Part shown: one piece after another, positions 18,123 through 26,642 of the stretch
Numbering within the stretch: the first letter of the stretch is position 1
Layout of the letters: the number at the start of each line of letters is the position of its first letter
Assembly: GCF_023264675.1 (NCBI RefSeq)
Contig: NZ_JAHFVG010000002.1
Span: forward strand, 62,001-126,000
DNA: 64,000 nt
Direction: 5' to 3'
DNA from: Rhodococcus sp. (in: high G+C Gram-positive bacteria)
Lineage (GTDB): Bacteria; Actinomycetota; Actinomycetes; Mycobacteriales; Mycobacteriaceae
The notes under the pieces: model-generated
Databases searched by the model: none
What the model was told of the DNA's origin: nothing
The model's input: the letters and a program-made list of their open reading frames with translations, nothing else
Program-made: the position numbers and the translations under genes

Positions 18123-18983
18123 ATGCGCAAGATCATAGGAATCGCCGCTGCCGCAGTCGTGGCCGCAGGCCTCACCGCCTGTGGTTCGTCCACCGACTCC
18201 GCCGCTGCACCGACAGACTGCACACCGACGCTCGGAGCGGCGGACCTGGCCGAAGAAGGCATGCTGACGATGGCCACCAACGCAACACTCCCGCCCATGC
18301 AGTACGTCGACGCGAACGGCGACGTGATCGGAATGCGGGTCGACCTCGGCAAGGAGATCGCCAAGCGTCTGTGCTTGACGCCCAACTTCGTCAACATCGA
18401 GTTCGAGGCGCAGATCCCCGGTGTTCAGTCGGGCCGGTGGGACATGATCGACACCGGAATGTTCTACACGCCGGCACGGGCCGAGACGATCGATCTGGTT
18501 CCCTACGAGGTTCAGGCAGTGTCCATCTCGGTGCCGTCGGGTAATCCCGAATCCATCTCCACCGTCGACGATCTCGCGGGCAAGACCATCGGCGTCGAGG
18601 CGCCGGGCTACGAGTTCGATACGTTGACCGCCCTGGCCGAAGAGTTCGCCGCCGAGGGAAAGCCGGCACTGACCGTGCAGACCTTCAAGACCAACGCCGA
18701 TGCGTACCAGGCTTTGTCCGCCGGCCAGCTCGATGGCACATCCATCGTCGAATCGGTCACGTCCTTCTATCAGGAAGACGGTCGTTTCGAGACCGCAGTC
18801 GGCGGAATCAACGAGGCCCCGCTCGCGATGGGCTTCGCCAAGGGGAGCAAGTCGTCCGCCGAGGTAGCGCGCGTGCTCTCCGAGATGCGGAGCGACGGAT
18901 ACCTGCCGGAGCTCTTCGAGCAGTACGACGTCACCGGCTATACCGGCGACATCGCCGTCAGTACCGGTCCTCTCGACAGCTGA
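18123..18983 (+). CDS. Polar-amino-acid ABC transporter, solute-binding lipoprotein
   Basis: 286 residues. A signal peptide ends in a lipobox GLTAC (Cys20), so the protein is a membrane-anchored lipoprotein. The rest is an SBP_bac_3 (family 3) binding domain, e.g. PMQYVDANGDVIGMRVDLG near 65 and VDDLAGKTIGVEAPG near 150. ATG at 18123 after GAAAGG. Followed after 31 nt by the permease and then the ATPase. Context suggests the ligand is the compound degraded by the divergent hydantoinase operon. Confidence 0.92.
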   Translation: MRKIIGIAAAAVVAAGLTACGSSTDSAAAPTDCTPTLGAADLAEEGMLTMATNATLPPMQYVDANGDVIGMRVDLGKEIAKRLCLTPNFVNIEFEAQIPGVQSGRWDMIDTGMFYTPARAETIDLVPYEVQAVSISVPSGNPESISTVDDLAGKTIGVEAPGYEFDTLTALAEEFAAEGKPALTVQTFKTNADAYQALSAGQLDGTSIVESVTSFYQEDGRFETAVGGINEAPLAMGFAKGSKSSAEVARVLSEMRSDGYLPELFEQYDVTGYTGDIAVSTGPLDS

Positions 18984-19014
18984 TCGAAATCGAAACAAGT
19001 CGAAAGGTAACCAC

Positions 19015-19755
19015 ATGTGGTCCTGGGACGCATTCTTCTCCATCCTGACAAGCACCCAGTTGCTCGAAGGCGCGTGGGTGACGATCTGGCTGACCGTGGT
19101 CAGCATGATCCTTGGTCTCGTCCTTGCCGTAGTGGTGGCCTCGGCGCGATCCTCGAAGCTTCTGCCGCTGCGCGCTGTCGCCGGGTTCTACGTGTGGCTC
19201 ATGCGCGGCACGCCGCTGCTGGTGCAATTGGTGATCATCTACACCGGATTGCCGCAGCTCGGCATCAAGCTCGGCGTGATCGAGGCAGCGCTGCTGGGTC
19301 TTGTCCTCAACGAAGCCGCCTACCTGTCGGAAATCGTCCGATCGGGGTTGCTCTCGGTGCCCACCGGCCAAACCGAAGCTGCACGAGCCCTGGGGATGTC
19401 GCCCACCAAGGTCTTCCGGGTGGTGGTTCTTCCCCAGGCTCTGCGGGTGATGATTCCTCCGCTGGGCAACAGCTTCAACGGATTGCTCAAGACGACGACA
19501 CTCGTGTCGGTCATCTCGGTGCAGGAACTCCTGCGCCGCACCCAGTTCCTGGTGCAGGTCAACTTCCGAGTACTCGAAGGACTGTGTGCAGCGGCGTTGT
19601 ACTTCCTGGTCTTGACGACTCTGTGGGGCCTGATCCAAAAAATGATCGAGGTTCGTGTGGGACGTGGGTACGACCGTAACTACCGCAGCAAAGGCGTTCA
19701 GGCGACCCCGAAACTCGACGACAATGCAATGAAAGCCGAGGCCGTGAACCGATGA
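19015..19755 (+). CDS. Polar-amino-acid ABC transporter permease
   Basis: 246 residues, HisM/GlnP type with about five membrane segments. It has the N-terminal [17 protein letters not shown] segment, [10 protein letters not shown], and the EAA loop [22 protein letters not shown] (about 119-140) that docks on the ATPase. AAAGG precedes the ATG. Only one permease gene is present, so it should form a homodimer. The stop overlaps the ATPase start as ATGA. Confidence 0.94.
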   Translation: MWSWDAFFSILTSTQLLEGAWVTIWLTVVSMILGLVLAVVVASARSSKLLPLRAVAGFYVWLMRGTPLLVQLVIIYTGLPQLGIKLGVIEAALLGLVLNEAAYLSEIVRSGLLSVPTGQTEAARALGMSPTKVFRVVVLPQALRVMIPPLGNSFNGLLKTTTLVSVISVQELLRRTQFLVQVNFRVLEGLCAAALYFLVLTTLWGLIQKMIEVRVGRGYDRNYRSKGVQATPKLDDNAMKAEAVNR

Positions 19756-20543
19756 CGAGTGCAATGACTCCGACCTCCACGACGATCACGACGATGGTCG
19801 AGGTCAGGAACATGACGAAGGCGTACAACGATGTGGTTGTGCTCGACGACATCGACTTCACTGTCGACAAGGGCGAGGTAGTCCTCCTTCTCGGCCCGTC
19901 GGGAAGCGGAAAGAGTACGCTGCTGCGGACTCTGAACTGCCTCGAGACGATCGAGTCCGGGACCGTTCGGGTGTGCGGGGAAATGATGGGGTTCTCGGAA
20001 GGATCGAAGCGAACCCCGTTGTCCGAGGCCCAGATAGCGAAGCAACGGCACCACACCGGCATGGTGTTCCAAAGTTTCAATCTGTTTCCGATGATGACGG
20101 CACTCGACAACGTCGCGTCGGGTCCGCGTCACGTCCTCGGGACTCAGAAGGACAAAGCGCGCAGGCAGGCGCAGGAACTGCTCGATCTCGTCGGTCTCGC
20201 GGAGAAGGGAGAGAACTACCCCTCGCAGCTCTCGGGCGGTCAGCAACAACGCGTGGCGATCGCGCGAGCGCTGGCGATGAAGCCGGAAGTGATGCTGTTC
20301 GACGAACCGACTTCGGCTCTCGATCCCGAGATGGTCAACGAGGTTCTCGACGTCATGCTTCGCCTACGCGACGAGGGAATGACCATGGTCGTGGTCAGCC
20401 ACGAGATGGGCTTCGCGAAAGCGGCTGCCGATCGTGTCGTCTTCATGAGCGACGGAAAGATCGTGGAGGAAGCACCTCCCGGTGAGTTCTTCGACAATCC
20501 GAAGAACGCCCGTACGCAGCAGTTCCTGAGCCGCATCCTCTGA
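19752..20543 (+). CDS. Polar-amino-acid ABC transporter ATP-binding protein (GlnQ type)
   Basis: 263 residues. Walker A GPSGSGKS (about 54-61), Q-loop [14 protein letters not shown], signature LSGGQQQR (about 159-166), Walker [15 protein letters not shown] and switch His in VVSHEMG: a complete nucleotide-binding domain. The first 15 residues (Thr/Ser-rich) could be skipped if the internal ATG at 19794 is used. Translationally coupled to the permease. Last gene of the uptake operon. Confidence 0.95.
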   Translation: MTSAMTPTSTTITTMVEVRNMTKAYNDVVVLDDIDFTVDKGEVVLLLGPSGSGKSTLLRTLNCLETIESGTVRVCGEMMGFSEGSKRTPLSEAQIAKQRHHTGMVFQSFNLFPMMTALDNVASGPRHVLGTQKDKARRQAQELLDLVGLAEKGENYPSQLSGGQQQRVAIARALAMKPEVMLFDEPTSALDPEMVNEVLDVMLRLRDEGMTMVVVSHEMGFAKAAADRVVFMSDGKIVEEAPPGEFFDNPKNARTQQFLSRIL

Positions 20544-20565
20544 CGGTCGATGTCGGCCGCGACCG
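20544..20565. terminator. Possible bidirectional terminator
   Basis: CGGTCG-N10-CGACCG between the convergent ATPase (stop 20543) and small LuxR-type gene (stop at 20567). Short stem and no T-run, so weak support. Confidence 0.3.
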
Positions 20566-20566
20566 G

Positions 20567-20896
20567 TCAGAGATCGTCGAGGGTGACGATGCCGTCTTGC
20601 AACGCCCGTGCGACGAGAGCAGCTTTGGTCGGCGCCGCGCGGCCGACGAGGGCGTACTTGTCTCGGATGCGCGTGAGATGGGTGTTGACCGTTCCCAATG
20701 CGATATGTAGGCGACCGCCGACCTCGAGTTTCGAATCGCAGTCCAGCCATGCCCGCAAGACGGTGACCTCCCGCGCGGTCAGACCCGCGCGGGCGTACTC
20801 GGGTGTGGGCGCCATCGCGTATCTCGCGCGAGTTCGCACTGGATCCGCCACCATGATCCGAGGCTGCACCGGTGGACGTTGGGTGGTCGACGTCAT
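20567..20896 (-). CDS. Small LuxR-type HTH protein
   Basis: 109 residues; a stand-alone LuxR DNA-binding domain at about 38-100 (LTAREVTVLRAWLDCDSKLE, then LHIALGTVNTHLTRIRDKY) preceded by a 35-residue unstructured leader. No receiver or sensor domain. GGAGGAGGA upstream of ATG 20896. In this order such short LuxR-like proteins often work as accessory or anti-regulators; the target is unknown. Confidence 0.82.
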   Translation of the reverse strand: MTSTTQRPPVQPRIMVADPVRTRARYAMAPTPEYARAGLTAREVTVLRAWLDCDSKLEVGGRLHIALGTVNTHLTRIRDKYALVGRAAPTKAALVARALQDGIVTLDDL

Positions 20897-21051
20897 CAGC
20901 GTCCTCCTCCGTCTGGAAATCAGACGCCCGGGTCACACGACCGCAGACGAATTGTTCGAAACTTGACGCAATCTGACCACGCGAACGAAACCTCTGCAAC
21001 ACAAACGCTTTGGGCTTCAAAGCCTAAAATGTGCAGCACTATCCAGTGGTG

Positions 21052-21067
21052 TGTAGTTGGAACTACA
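21052..21067. promoter_or_regulatory. Palindromic operator candidate before the tandem TetR gene
   Basis: TGTAGTT-GG-AACTACA, perfect 7-bp arms with a 2-bp centre, 76 bp upstream of the TTG start at 21144. A good -10 (TATAGT, 21094-21099) follows. Symmetry and position fit an autoregulatory TetR site. Confidence 0.45.
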
Positions 21068-21143
21068 TGATGCGGATTGTCTGTTTCGGTTGATATAGTT
21101 CGGCGTCCATTCCCAGCAGTGAGCCACAGGTAGGTGGTTGTCG

Positions 21144-22406
21144 TTGACTAGCAGGCCAACCCCTCGTGAACAGTTACTCCGCGCCGGATCGCGGTTGCTC
21201 AGCCAGGTGGACGTGACTGATCTGGCACGTTCGCTGTCGATCTCGGCCGTCGTGAACGAGGCGGGACTTTCGCAACAGACATTTCACAACACCTATCCGG
21301 GCAAGTCCCGTGCCGGTGGAACGGGCGGCAAGGAGTCGTTCGTGGAGGACCTGCTGGAGAACCTCACCCTCGACTACACCGGCTTCCAGTCCGCGGCGGC
21401 CGACGGCGGGCGAACTGCCGCGGAGGAACGCTCGGCGAGAATTACCGGGGTGTTCGAGGACCTGGCATCAGGACTTCTGCGACGCCGCATGCTCGCGGTG
21501 CTGTTGGCAACCGATCACGACGGCGCGCGAAAAGCAGTCACCCCGGACTTCGAACGCCTCGACGCCGATTTCCGCACCTTGGTGGGGGAGGCTGTCCAAG
21601 AACGTGGCGGGTCGGTGCGCCAACCACTCTCGCTCACCGGCCTCTCTACCGTCCTCGGAGCTCTTCTCGATGGACTCGCTCTCCGCGGCATGCTCACCCC
21701 CGAGGCCGTGACATCAGGTGACATCACACAGGGGATCGAGTCGATTCTGAGGTGGGCCATCGACCCGGTGCACTCCGATCGGCCGCTCGAACGACCCGAG
21801 TCGACCGACAGCGGTGTGGACCTCGACCCGTTGCGCGACGACTTGGAAGCCGACATCATTTCGTCGACGGAGACACTTTTCGTCGACAATGGCTACTTCC
21901 TGGTCACGCTCGCCGACATCGCAGCGGCTTCACGCATTCGGATCGAGGATCTCACTCGCCTGTTTCCGAGCAAGATCGACATCATCATTGCTGCTCTCAA
22001 ACCGCACTTCGAACGAGTTGTGCGATTGCGTGGCATCGACGAGAAGCTTGCGGTCGAGCCTGGTGTTGCCTTGCGACGGACGCTGACTGCTCTGGGGGAG
22101 TTCGTTATCGGCAATCGTGCCATGAGCACGGGGATGTTGTTGGCGCTGAGTTTCGAACAGCTCTATCAACCAACGACGGTCACCACCGTCCTGGAGAACT
22201 TGTATTTGCCGTCCGCGGTGCTTCCGATCCTCGAACGCGGCCGAGACCTCGGCGTGTTCGCAGGCGACGCACCTGTGATGGAGGTCGCCATCATGCTCAC
22301 CAACAACGTGCTCTTCCGAAGCCTGACCAGGCCGACCGAGAGCGCCGCCGACGTCGTCGACGGTGTACTGAGGGTGCTGGAGCCCGGCATTTCCGCGCGG
22401 CAATGA
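21144..22406 (+). CDS. Tandem TetR-like regulator with two HTH/ligand units
   Basis: About 420 residues, twice the usual TetR length. Unit 1 has a TetR-like HTH (about 20-50, SISAVVNEAGLSQQTFHNTY) and helical core. Unit 2 begins near 235 with a second HTH (TLADIAAASRIRIEDLTRLFPSK) and a second core. There is no ATG or GTG near the beginning; TTG at 21144 has AGGTGG at 6 nt and is preferred over TTG 21138. An in-frame stop just upstream (21120) fixes the N-terminus. Convergent with the alcohol dehydrogenase at 22418. Ligand unknown. Confidence 0.8.
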   Translation: MTSRPTPREQLLRAGSRLLSQVDVTDLARSLSISAVVNEAGLSQQTFHNTYPGKSRAGGTGGKESFVEDLLENLTLDYTGFQSAAADGGRTAAEERSARITGVFEDLASGLLRRRMLAVLLATDHDGARKAVTPDFERLDADFRTLVGEAVQERGGSVRQPLSLTGLSTVLGALLDGLALRGMLTPEAVTSGDITQGIESILRWAIDPVHSDRPLERPESTDSGVDLDPLRDDLEADIISSTETLFVDNGYFLVTLADIAAASRIRIEDLTRLFPSKIDIIIAALKPHFERVVRLRGIDEKLAVEPGVALRRTLTALGEFVIGNRAMSTGMLLALSFEQLYQPTTVTTVLENLYLPSAVLPILERGRDLGVFAGDAPVMEVAIMLTNNVLFRSLTRPTESAADVVDGVLRVLEPGISARQ

Positions 22407-22417
22407 GTTCTCGCTCT

Positions 22418-23458
22418 TCAGCCGATCTGCAGATCTGACATGTCGAGAACAAACCGATAACGAACGTCGTTGCGCACCAATCGATCCAGGGCAATGTTCA
22501 CCGCTGCCGATGGGAGCGTCTCGATTTCGGCGACGATGCCGTGTTCGCCGCAGAAGTCGAGCATCTCCTGGGTGTACCGCCGACCGCCACTGCCGGCGGA
22601 TGCAATACTCTTGCGGCCGACGAGTAGATCCAGAAAGTCGATGGTCGTCGATCCCAGATACCCAATCGTGCACAGTGTTCCGTCGAGTGCAACACACCGT
22701 AGATATGGTGTCAGTTCGTGCTCGACGGGGATGCAATCGATGATCAGGTCCAGCGTTCCGTCGAGAGCGTGCATGGCATCGTCGTCGGTCGAACGTACGA
22801 CGTGATCGGCGCCGAGATTTCGCGCGTCGTCAACCTTGGCCGCACTAGTGGTGAAGACGGTGACCTCGGCCCCCAGCGCGTGGGCGAACTTCACCGCGAG
22901 GTGGCCGAGCCCGCCGATACCTGCGATGCCGACCTTCGTGCCCGGTTCGACGTTCCAACGGCGCAATGGTTCCCATACCGTGATTCCCGCACACATCAGT
23001 GGTGCGACAGCTGCAGGGTCGAGGCCCGCGGGGCGGTGGTAGACGAATCGGTCTCGGACGACGTACTCGTCGGAATACGCTCCGTACGTTGGTGATCGAT
23101 CATGTCGATCATGACCACCGTAGGTAAGCGTCGGAAACTCGCGGCAAAAGTTCTCCTGACTCACCGAGCACATATCGCACACTCCGCAGGAGTCGACGAT
23201 GTTGCCCACGGCGACAGGATCTCCGACGGAGAACTCGGAAACATCAGAACCGACGGCGGACACCAGTCCGACGAACTCGTGGCCGGGAACTATCGGAAAC
23301 GCTCCGGGGCTTCGCGTCGAGTGCAGATCGGTATGGCACACACCGCAATGTGTCACCCTGACGGCAACGTCGTCGGAGCGAAGTTCACGGCGCTCGAAAT
23401 TGCATCTTTCGAGTGGCGTGTATTGGTCGGCTGCACGATATCCGCTGACCGCTCTCAT
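22418..23458 (-). CDS. Zinc-dependent alcohol dehydrogenase (MDR family)
   Basis: 346 residues. Catalytic zinc ligands Cys41 (HCGVCHTDLH) with His60-Glu61 (VPGHEFVG); structural zinc Cys quartet in DSCGVCDMCSVSQENFC; Rossmann motif GIAGIGGLGHLAVKFA (about 170-185). It resembles the NADP-dependent YahK/cinnamyl-alcohol-dehydrogenase group. ATG at 23458 follows AGGAGATCAA. Divergent from a TetR regulator with operator-like repeats between, so probably induced by an aldehyde or alcohol. Confidence 0.93.
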   Translation of the reverse strand: MRAVSGYRAADQYTPLERCNFERRELRSDDVAVRVTHCGVCHTDLHSTRSPGAFPIVPGHEFVGLVSAVGSDVSEFSVGDPVAVGNIVDSCGVCDMCSVSQENFCREFPTLTYGGHDRHDRSPTYGAYSDEYVVRDRFVYHRPAGLDPAAVAPLMCAGITVWEPLRRWNVEPGTKVGIAGIGGLGHLAVKFAHALGAEVTVFTTSAAKVDDARNLGADHVVRSTDDDAMHALDGTLDLIIDCIPVEHELTPYLRCVALDGTLCTIGYLGSTTIDFLDLLVGRKSIASAGSGGRRYTQEMLDFCGEHGIVAEIETLPSAAVNIALDRLVRNDVRYRFVLDMSDLQIG

Positions 23459-23476
23459 TTGATCTCCTGTCGATAA

Positions 23477-23547
23477 AACTAACCAGATAGTTGAAAAGCT
23501 AGTCGAGTGCGTCGATATTTTCAACCAGTCAGTTGGAAATGTAGGAT
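23477..23547. promoter_or_regulatory. Two TetR operator candidates and leaderless promoter
   Basis: Palindromes AACTA-N6-TAGTT (23477-23492) and CAAC-N6-GTTG (23522-23535) lie between the divergent dehydrogenase and TetR genes. TAGGAT (23542-23547) ends 6 nt before the TetR ATG, consistent with a leaderless transcript that the second site would cover. Confidence 0.5.
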
Positions 23548-23553
23548 TTCGGG

Positions 23554-24129
23554 ATGGGAGATTCGGCTTTGACCCGAGCGCGGCTGTTGGCCTCAGCCAC
23601 CGACGAATTCGCCGAACACGGCATCGCCGGCGCACGAGTGGACCGCATCGCCGCCGCCGCCAGGGCCAACAAGTCGTTGATCTACACCTACTTCGGAAGC
23701 AAGGACACGCTGTTCGACATCGTCTTCGATGCACGAGTCGATGCCGATATCGCCGAGATTCCGTTCACTGCCCTGGACCTACCCGGTTACGCGGTCAGTC
23801 TCTACGACATGTACCTCGGCGACCCAGCGCTCGTTCGCCTACTGACCTGGGCGAGGCTGGAGCGCACCCCGACCGGCTCGCTGTTCGACCGAGGGCCGGA
23901 CAACGATGCCGACAAATTCGCCGCAATCGCCGGCGCTCAACAGGGCGGAGTGCTGGTCGACGACATCTCGGCCGAAGACCTGTGGTCGATGCTCATCTCA
24001 CTGGCGGGGTCGTGGGCTCAGGCCGCCATCGTCTACACCGCCGCGGAACACGAACCGGCCGATGATCACCATCGCCGTCGAACAGCATTGGCCGCTACTG
24101 TGCGACGGGCCTTCTGCTGCGCACGGTGA
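23554..24129 (+). CDS. TetR-family transcriptional regulator
   Basis: 191 residues. HTH at about 12-52 (RARLLASATDEFAEHGIAG, then VDRIAAAARANKSLIYTYFGSK). The C-terminal ligand domain is of the short type with GSWAQAAIVYTAA near 150. Very likely represses itself and the divergent alcohol dehydrogenase through the two palindromes between them. No Shine-Dalgarno; leaderless start at ATG 23554. Confidence 0.93.
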   Translation: MGDSALTRARLLASATDEFAEHGIAGARVDRIAAAARANKSLIYTYFGSKDTLFDIVFDARVDADIAEIPFTALDLPGYAVSLYDMYLGDPALVRLLTWARLERTPTGSLFDRGPDNDADKFAAIAGAQQGGVLVDDISAEDLWSMLISLAGSWAQAAIVYTAAEHEPADDHHRRRTALAATVRRAFCCAR

Positions 24130-24245
24130 GGGCTGTCATCTGACTGATCACCCTGTTTCGGCAATGGTGGACAACGTCGAGAATGTGGGCTCGTCGCCGG
24201 TGTCTGTAGTCGTAGTTTCCCCGACGTTCGATCCCCGGATCGAGA

Positions 24246-24653
24246 CTATTTCCCTTTGCCGGTGTCTTTGCCCGAGGATGCGGGTTTCTGCGCTGCGGGG
24301 GCTTTGGTCCCAGACTGCTCAGCGTCGGCAGGCTCCGTGGCCCCCGGCTTCTCGACTGTCCGAGAGTTGTAGTGCTGGTCGAGGTCCGCTTGGTTCCCGG
24401 TGGGAACGATGTCTTCGTTCGTGATGTCCTCGTCGTCCGCGAAAACGAGAGTGCCCGAATCGAGGGCGACAGCCCAGCGGCGAGGCGGCGCCCAATCCCG
24501 ACCCAGAACGGATTCAGTGAGTAGGTACGCGGCGAAGTCTTCGACCAGTTTGCCTGCCACTGGCTCGCCCTCGGCTCTATGGAAGACCACCCGGTCGCCC
24601 ACGGCATGAGAGATTTCAGCGACTTTCTGGTTATCTTTCACCCGGTCATTCAA
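24246..24653 (-). CDS. Conserved-looking hypothetical protein with disordered tail
   Basis: 135 residues. The first 85 look like a small beta domain (VGDRVVFHRAEGEPVAGKLV, RRWAVALDSGTLVFADDEDI). The last 45 are Pro/Ala/Lys-rich and probably disordered (SSGKDTGKGK). The start is uncertain: TTG at 24653 or GTG at 24641, neither with a clear ribosome-binding site. No domain recognised. Stands alone between a TetR gene and a regulatory-looking intergenic region. Confidence 0.6.
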   Translation of the reverse strand: MNDRVKDNQKVAEISHAVGDRVVFHRAEGEPVAGKLVEDFAAYLLTESVLGRDWAPPRRWAVALDSGTLVFADDEDITNEDIVPTGNQADLDQHYNSRTVEKPGATEPADAEQSGTKAPAAQKPASSGKDTGKGK

Positions 24654-24775
24654 TCAGATCGGAGGCTGATGTGCCCGTTCTGGCCAAAAGGCCAGTTCAG
24701 AGTGCAGGTGAATGTTGTCTGACTTCTGCTGTCAAGCTGATGAGACCCCTGAATTCGCTGTTCTCGGGATGTAGA

Positions 24776-24893
24776 TTGGCATTTCAAGCTATTTATCAGC
24801 TATTATTTGGAGCGGCGGGCGCCGACACGCAGACGGCGTCGGCCGTCGGGCACGAGAGCGACCCCGCAGCTTCACTTCGGTCTCGTGCCCGAC
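24776..24893 (+). promoter_or_regulatory. Promoter and structured leader before a small membrane protein
   Basis: TTGGCA (24776-24781), 19 nt, TATTAT (24801-24806) is the most consensus-like promoter I see in the window, inside an AT-rich patch. Downstream is a perfect 13-bp inverted repeat, GTCGGGCACGAGA (24845-24857) and complement (24881-24893), with a 23-nt loop. A smaller hairpin CTGGCC-AAAA-GGCCAG lies upstream near 24690. The transcript would carry about 150 nt of leader before the GTG at 24967, or end as a small RNA. Confidence 0.45.
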
Positions 24894-24966
24894 TCCTGGC
24901 GGAGGGGTCGGACTGCCGGCGGTAATTGATCCGGACGGCGTTGGGCATCAGAACGAGAGAGACACT

Positions 24967-25146
24967 GTGTATCCGTATCCGTTTTTGATCCCGGCAATCG
25001 TGATCGCCCTCGTAGTGCTCGTCGGGTCGTCGGCTCTTCTCTTCGTCGGAGAGTGTGTTCGCGTGGTGCGCGCGATGTGGGTGTGCCGAGGCGGTCGCCG
25101 GGAGAAGTGCGCATCGGCCGCGTCCGCCCGTGTGCAAGAACGATGA
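24967..25146 (+). CDS. Small single-pass membrane protein
   Basis: 59 residues from GTG 24967, with GAGAGA 6 nt upstream. Residues 7-30 are a strong transmembrane helix (FLIPAIVIALVVLVGSSALL), followed by a basic tail with two Cys (MWVCRGGRREKC). No family is recognised. The open frame, ribosome-binding site, membrane segment and basic flank together make it a credible gene. Confidence 0.6.
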   Translation: MYPYPFLIPAIVIALVVLVGSSALLFVGECVRVVRAMWVCRGGRREKCASAASARVQER

Positions 25147-25194
25147 ATTGGTTGCACTGATCGACTTTTGAAGTTCATTTGGTTAACAGTCAGC

Positions 25195-25200
25195 TATCCT
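25195..25200 (+). promoter_or_regulatory. -10 element before the EspR-like gene
   Basis: TATCCT, about 50 nt upstream of the likely start, in a locally AT-rich stretch. No convincing -35 partner. GAGGGGG at 25231 would be the ribosome-binding site. Confidence 0.35.
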
Positions 25201-25249
25201 TGTGTATCCGATGGCACGTATCGAAGTAAAGAGGGGGTTCACGTTCGTG

Positions 25250-25669
25250 ATGCACTCGTCATTCGCATCTCGGCTGAACACGCTGTTCGAGACCGTTCAC
25301 CCGCAGGGGCGACGAGCACACACCAATGCCGAGGTAGCAGCGGCGCTTGCTGAGGCAGGGCATCGAATCTCGAAGCCGTACATCTCGCAATTGCGTTCGG
25401 GGCACAGGACCAATCCTTCGAGCGACACCGTCGCCGCGCTTGCTCGCTTTTTCAAGGTGAAGCCCGATTACTTTTTCGACCACGTGTACGAAGCCAAGGT
25501 CAATCGGGATCTGGAAATTCTCGCCCAGCTTCAGGGACATGGTCTGCGACGATTGTCAGCGCGTGCATTCGACCTGTCCGAGGATTCGCAGAATTTGCTG
25601 TCCGCAATGGCCGAGAAGCTTCGAACGAGCGAAGGGCTACCGGCGGTTCCGCCGGACAGCACGCCGTAG
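25250..25669 (+). CDS. EspR-like XRE-family DNA-binding protein
   Basis: 139 residues. The pattern FASRLNTLFETVHP, then HTNAEVAAALAEAG, KPYISQLRSGHRTNPS and AALARFFKVKPDYFFDHVY matches mycobacterial EspR (Rv3849) block by block, including its XRE HTH and C-terminal dimerisation helix. EspR is a nucleoid-associated regulator of secretion and cell-surface genes. Start ATG 25250; GTG 25247 fits the upstream GAGGGGG slightly better. Its 3' end overlaps the convergent membrane-protein gene by 33 nt. Confidence 0.82.
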   Translation: MHSSFASRLNTLFETVHPQGRRAHTNAEVAAALAEAGHRISKPYISQLRSGHRTNPSSDTVAALARFFKVKPDYFFDHVYEAKVNRDLEILAQLQGHGLRRLSARAFDLSEDSQNLLSAMAEKLRTSEGLPAVPPDSTP

Positions 25670-26641
25670 GGTTCGTTTTGGATCTCCCTCGGCATCGACG
25701 TGCCGGTGCTCGGACGAATCGGCTGGTCCGGCCGCGCTCGCGGCGACGAGGGTGACCCACTGTGCCAGCGACATGTCCTCGGGGGCGACTACCCAACCGG
25801 TGCCGAGAACGGGATGGGCAAGTGGATCGCGGACCGTCCGCGCCAGAAGTGCCGCCCGTGTCGAGGGTGACTCCGGTGGAATCGGGTCATCGTCGTACTG
25901 ACCGGCACCGACCAGCAGATACAGCGCGTCCATTGTGTCCGAGACGTGATCGGCTGCTCGCAGCACGGTAGGGGCGCCCGACCGCGAATCGTCGATAACT
26001 TCAGGAAAGCGTCGTACGAGCGTGCGGTGGAGATCCTTGATTCGGAAGAGCAGTACGCGTGCTCGCAACCACGTTCCCAGAAGAACCCACACCGCGCCGA
26101 GCGCCGTCGTCAGCGTACCGACGGTCAGAACTGTTCTGTTGGGCGAAGCGCCGAACAGAACAGTGACGGCGACGGCGATCGTGAAACACGCGCCGAGGCA
26201 ATACAGGCCGACAGCGTGGCCGACCGGTGTTCGGTCCAGAACGCGGGCGCCGGTGAACACGACAACAGGCAACGAGACGAGCACGAATACCCAACCGACG
26301 GTGGGGGAGAGCAGCGATCCCACCATCGCCGCAATGCCGAGCGCGGCCACAAATGCTGTGACCACTCGGTGTCGACCGGTGGGAATCGACGGCCAGGCAT
26401 GTATGGCGACGACCGCCGATGCTGCGCTGAAGCCCGTCCAACACACCGCGAGCGCGCTGTTCGCATCCCCGAGACGGTCGAGAGATCGAGCCACGTCATC
26501 GATTCCGACGGTGTGAGCAGCGGCGAGGAAGCAGACCGCAACGACGATTGCCACACGAACGGTGTTTGCATTGCGGACGACTACCCGTCCCACTCGTGCG
26601 CCCGCGGCAAACCACACCAACAAAGCTGCTATCCAGTCCAT
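25637..26641 (-). CDS. Multi-TM membrane protein, MAB_1171c-like
   Basis: 334 residues. About seven transmembrane helices fill the first 200 residues (WIAALLVWFAAGARVGRVVV, VAIVVAVCFLAAAH and others). A cytosolic domain of about 130 residues follows, with LLFRIKDLHRTLVRRFPEV. This architecture is typical of actinobacterial MAB_1171c-type proteins found beside ImmA-like and XRE genes. Third gene of the unit 27898-25637; only one base separates its ATG from the ImmA-like stop. It may be a membrane sensor or transporter; the function is not established. Confidence 0.68.
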   Translation of the reverse strand: MDWIAALLVWFAAGARVGRVVVRNANTVRVAIVVAVCFLAAAHTVGIDDVARSLDRLGDANSALAVCWTGFSAASAVVAIHAWPSIPTGRHRVVTAFVAALGIAAMVGSLLSPTVGWVFVLVSLPVVVFTGARVLDRTPVGHAVGLYCLGACFTIAVAVTVLFGASPNRTVLTVGTLTTALGAVWVLLGTWLRARVLLFRIKDLHRTLVRRFPEVIDDSRSGAPTVLRAADHVSDTMDALYLLVGAGQYDDDPIPPESPSTRAALLARTVRDPLAHPVLGTGWVVAPEDMSLAQWVTLVAASAAGPADSSEHRHVDAEGDPKRTLRRAVRRNRR

Positions 26642-26642
26642 G

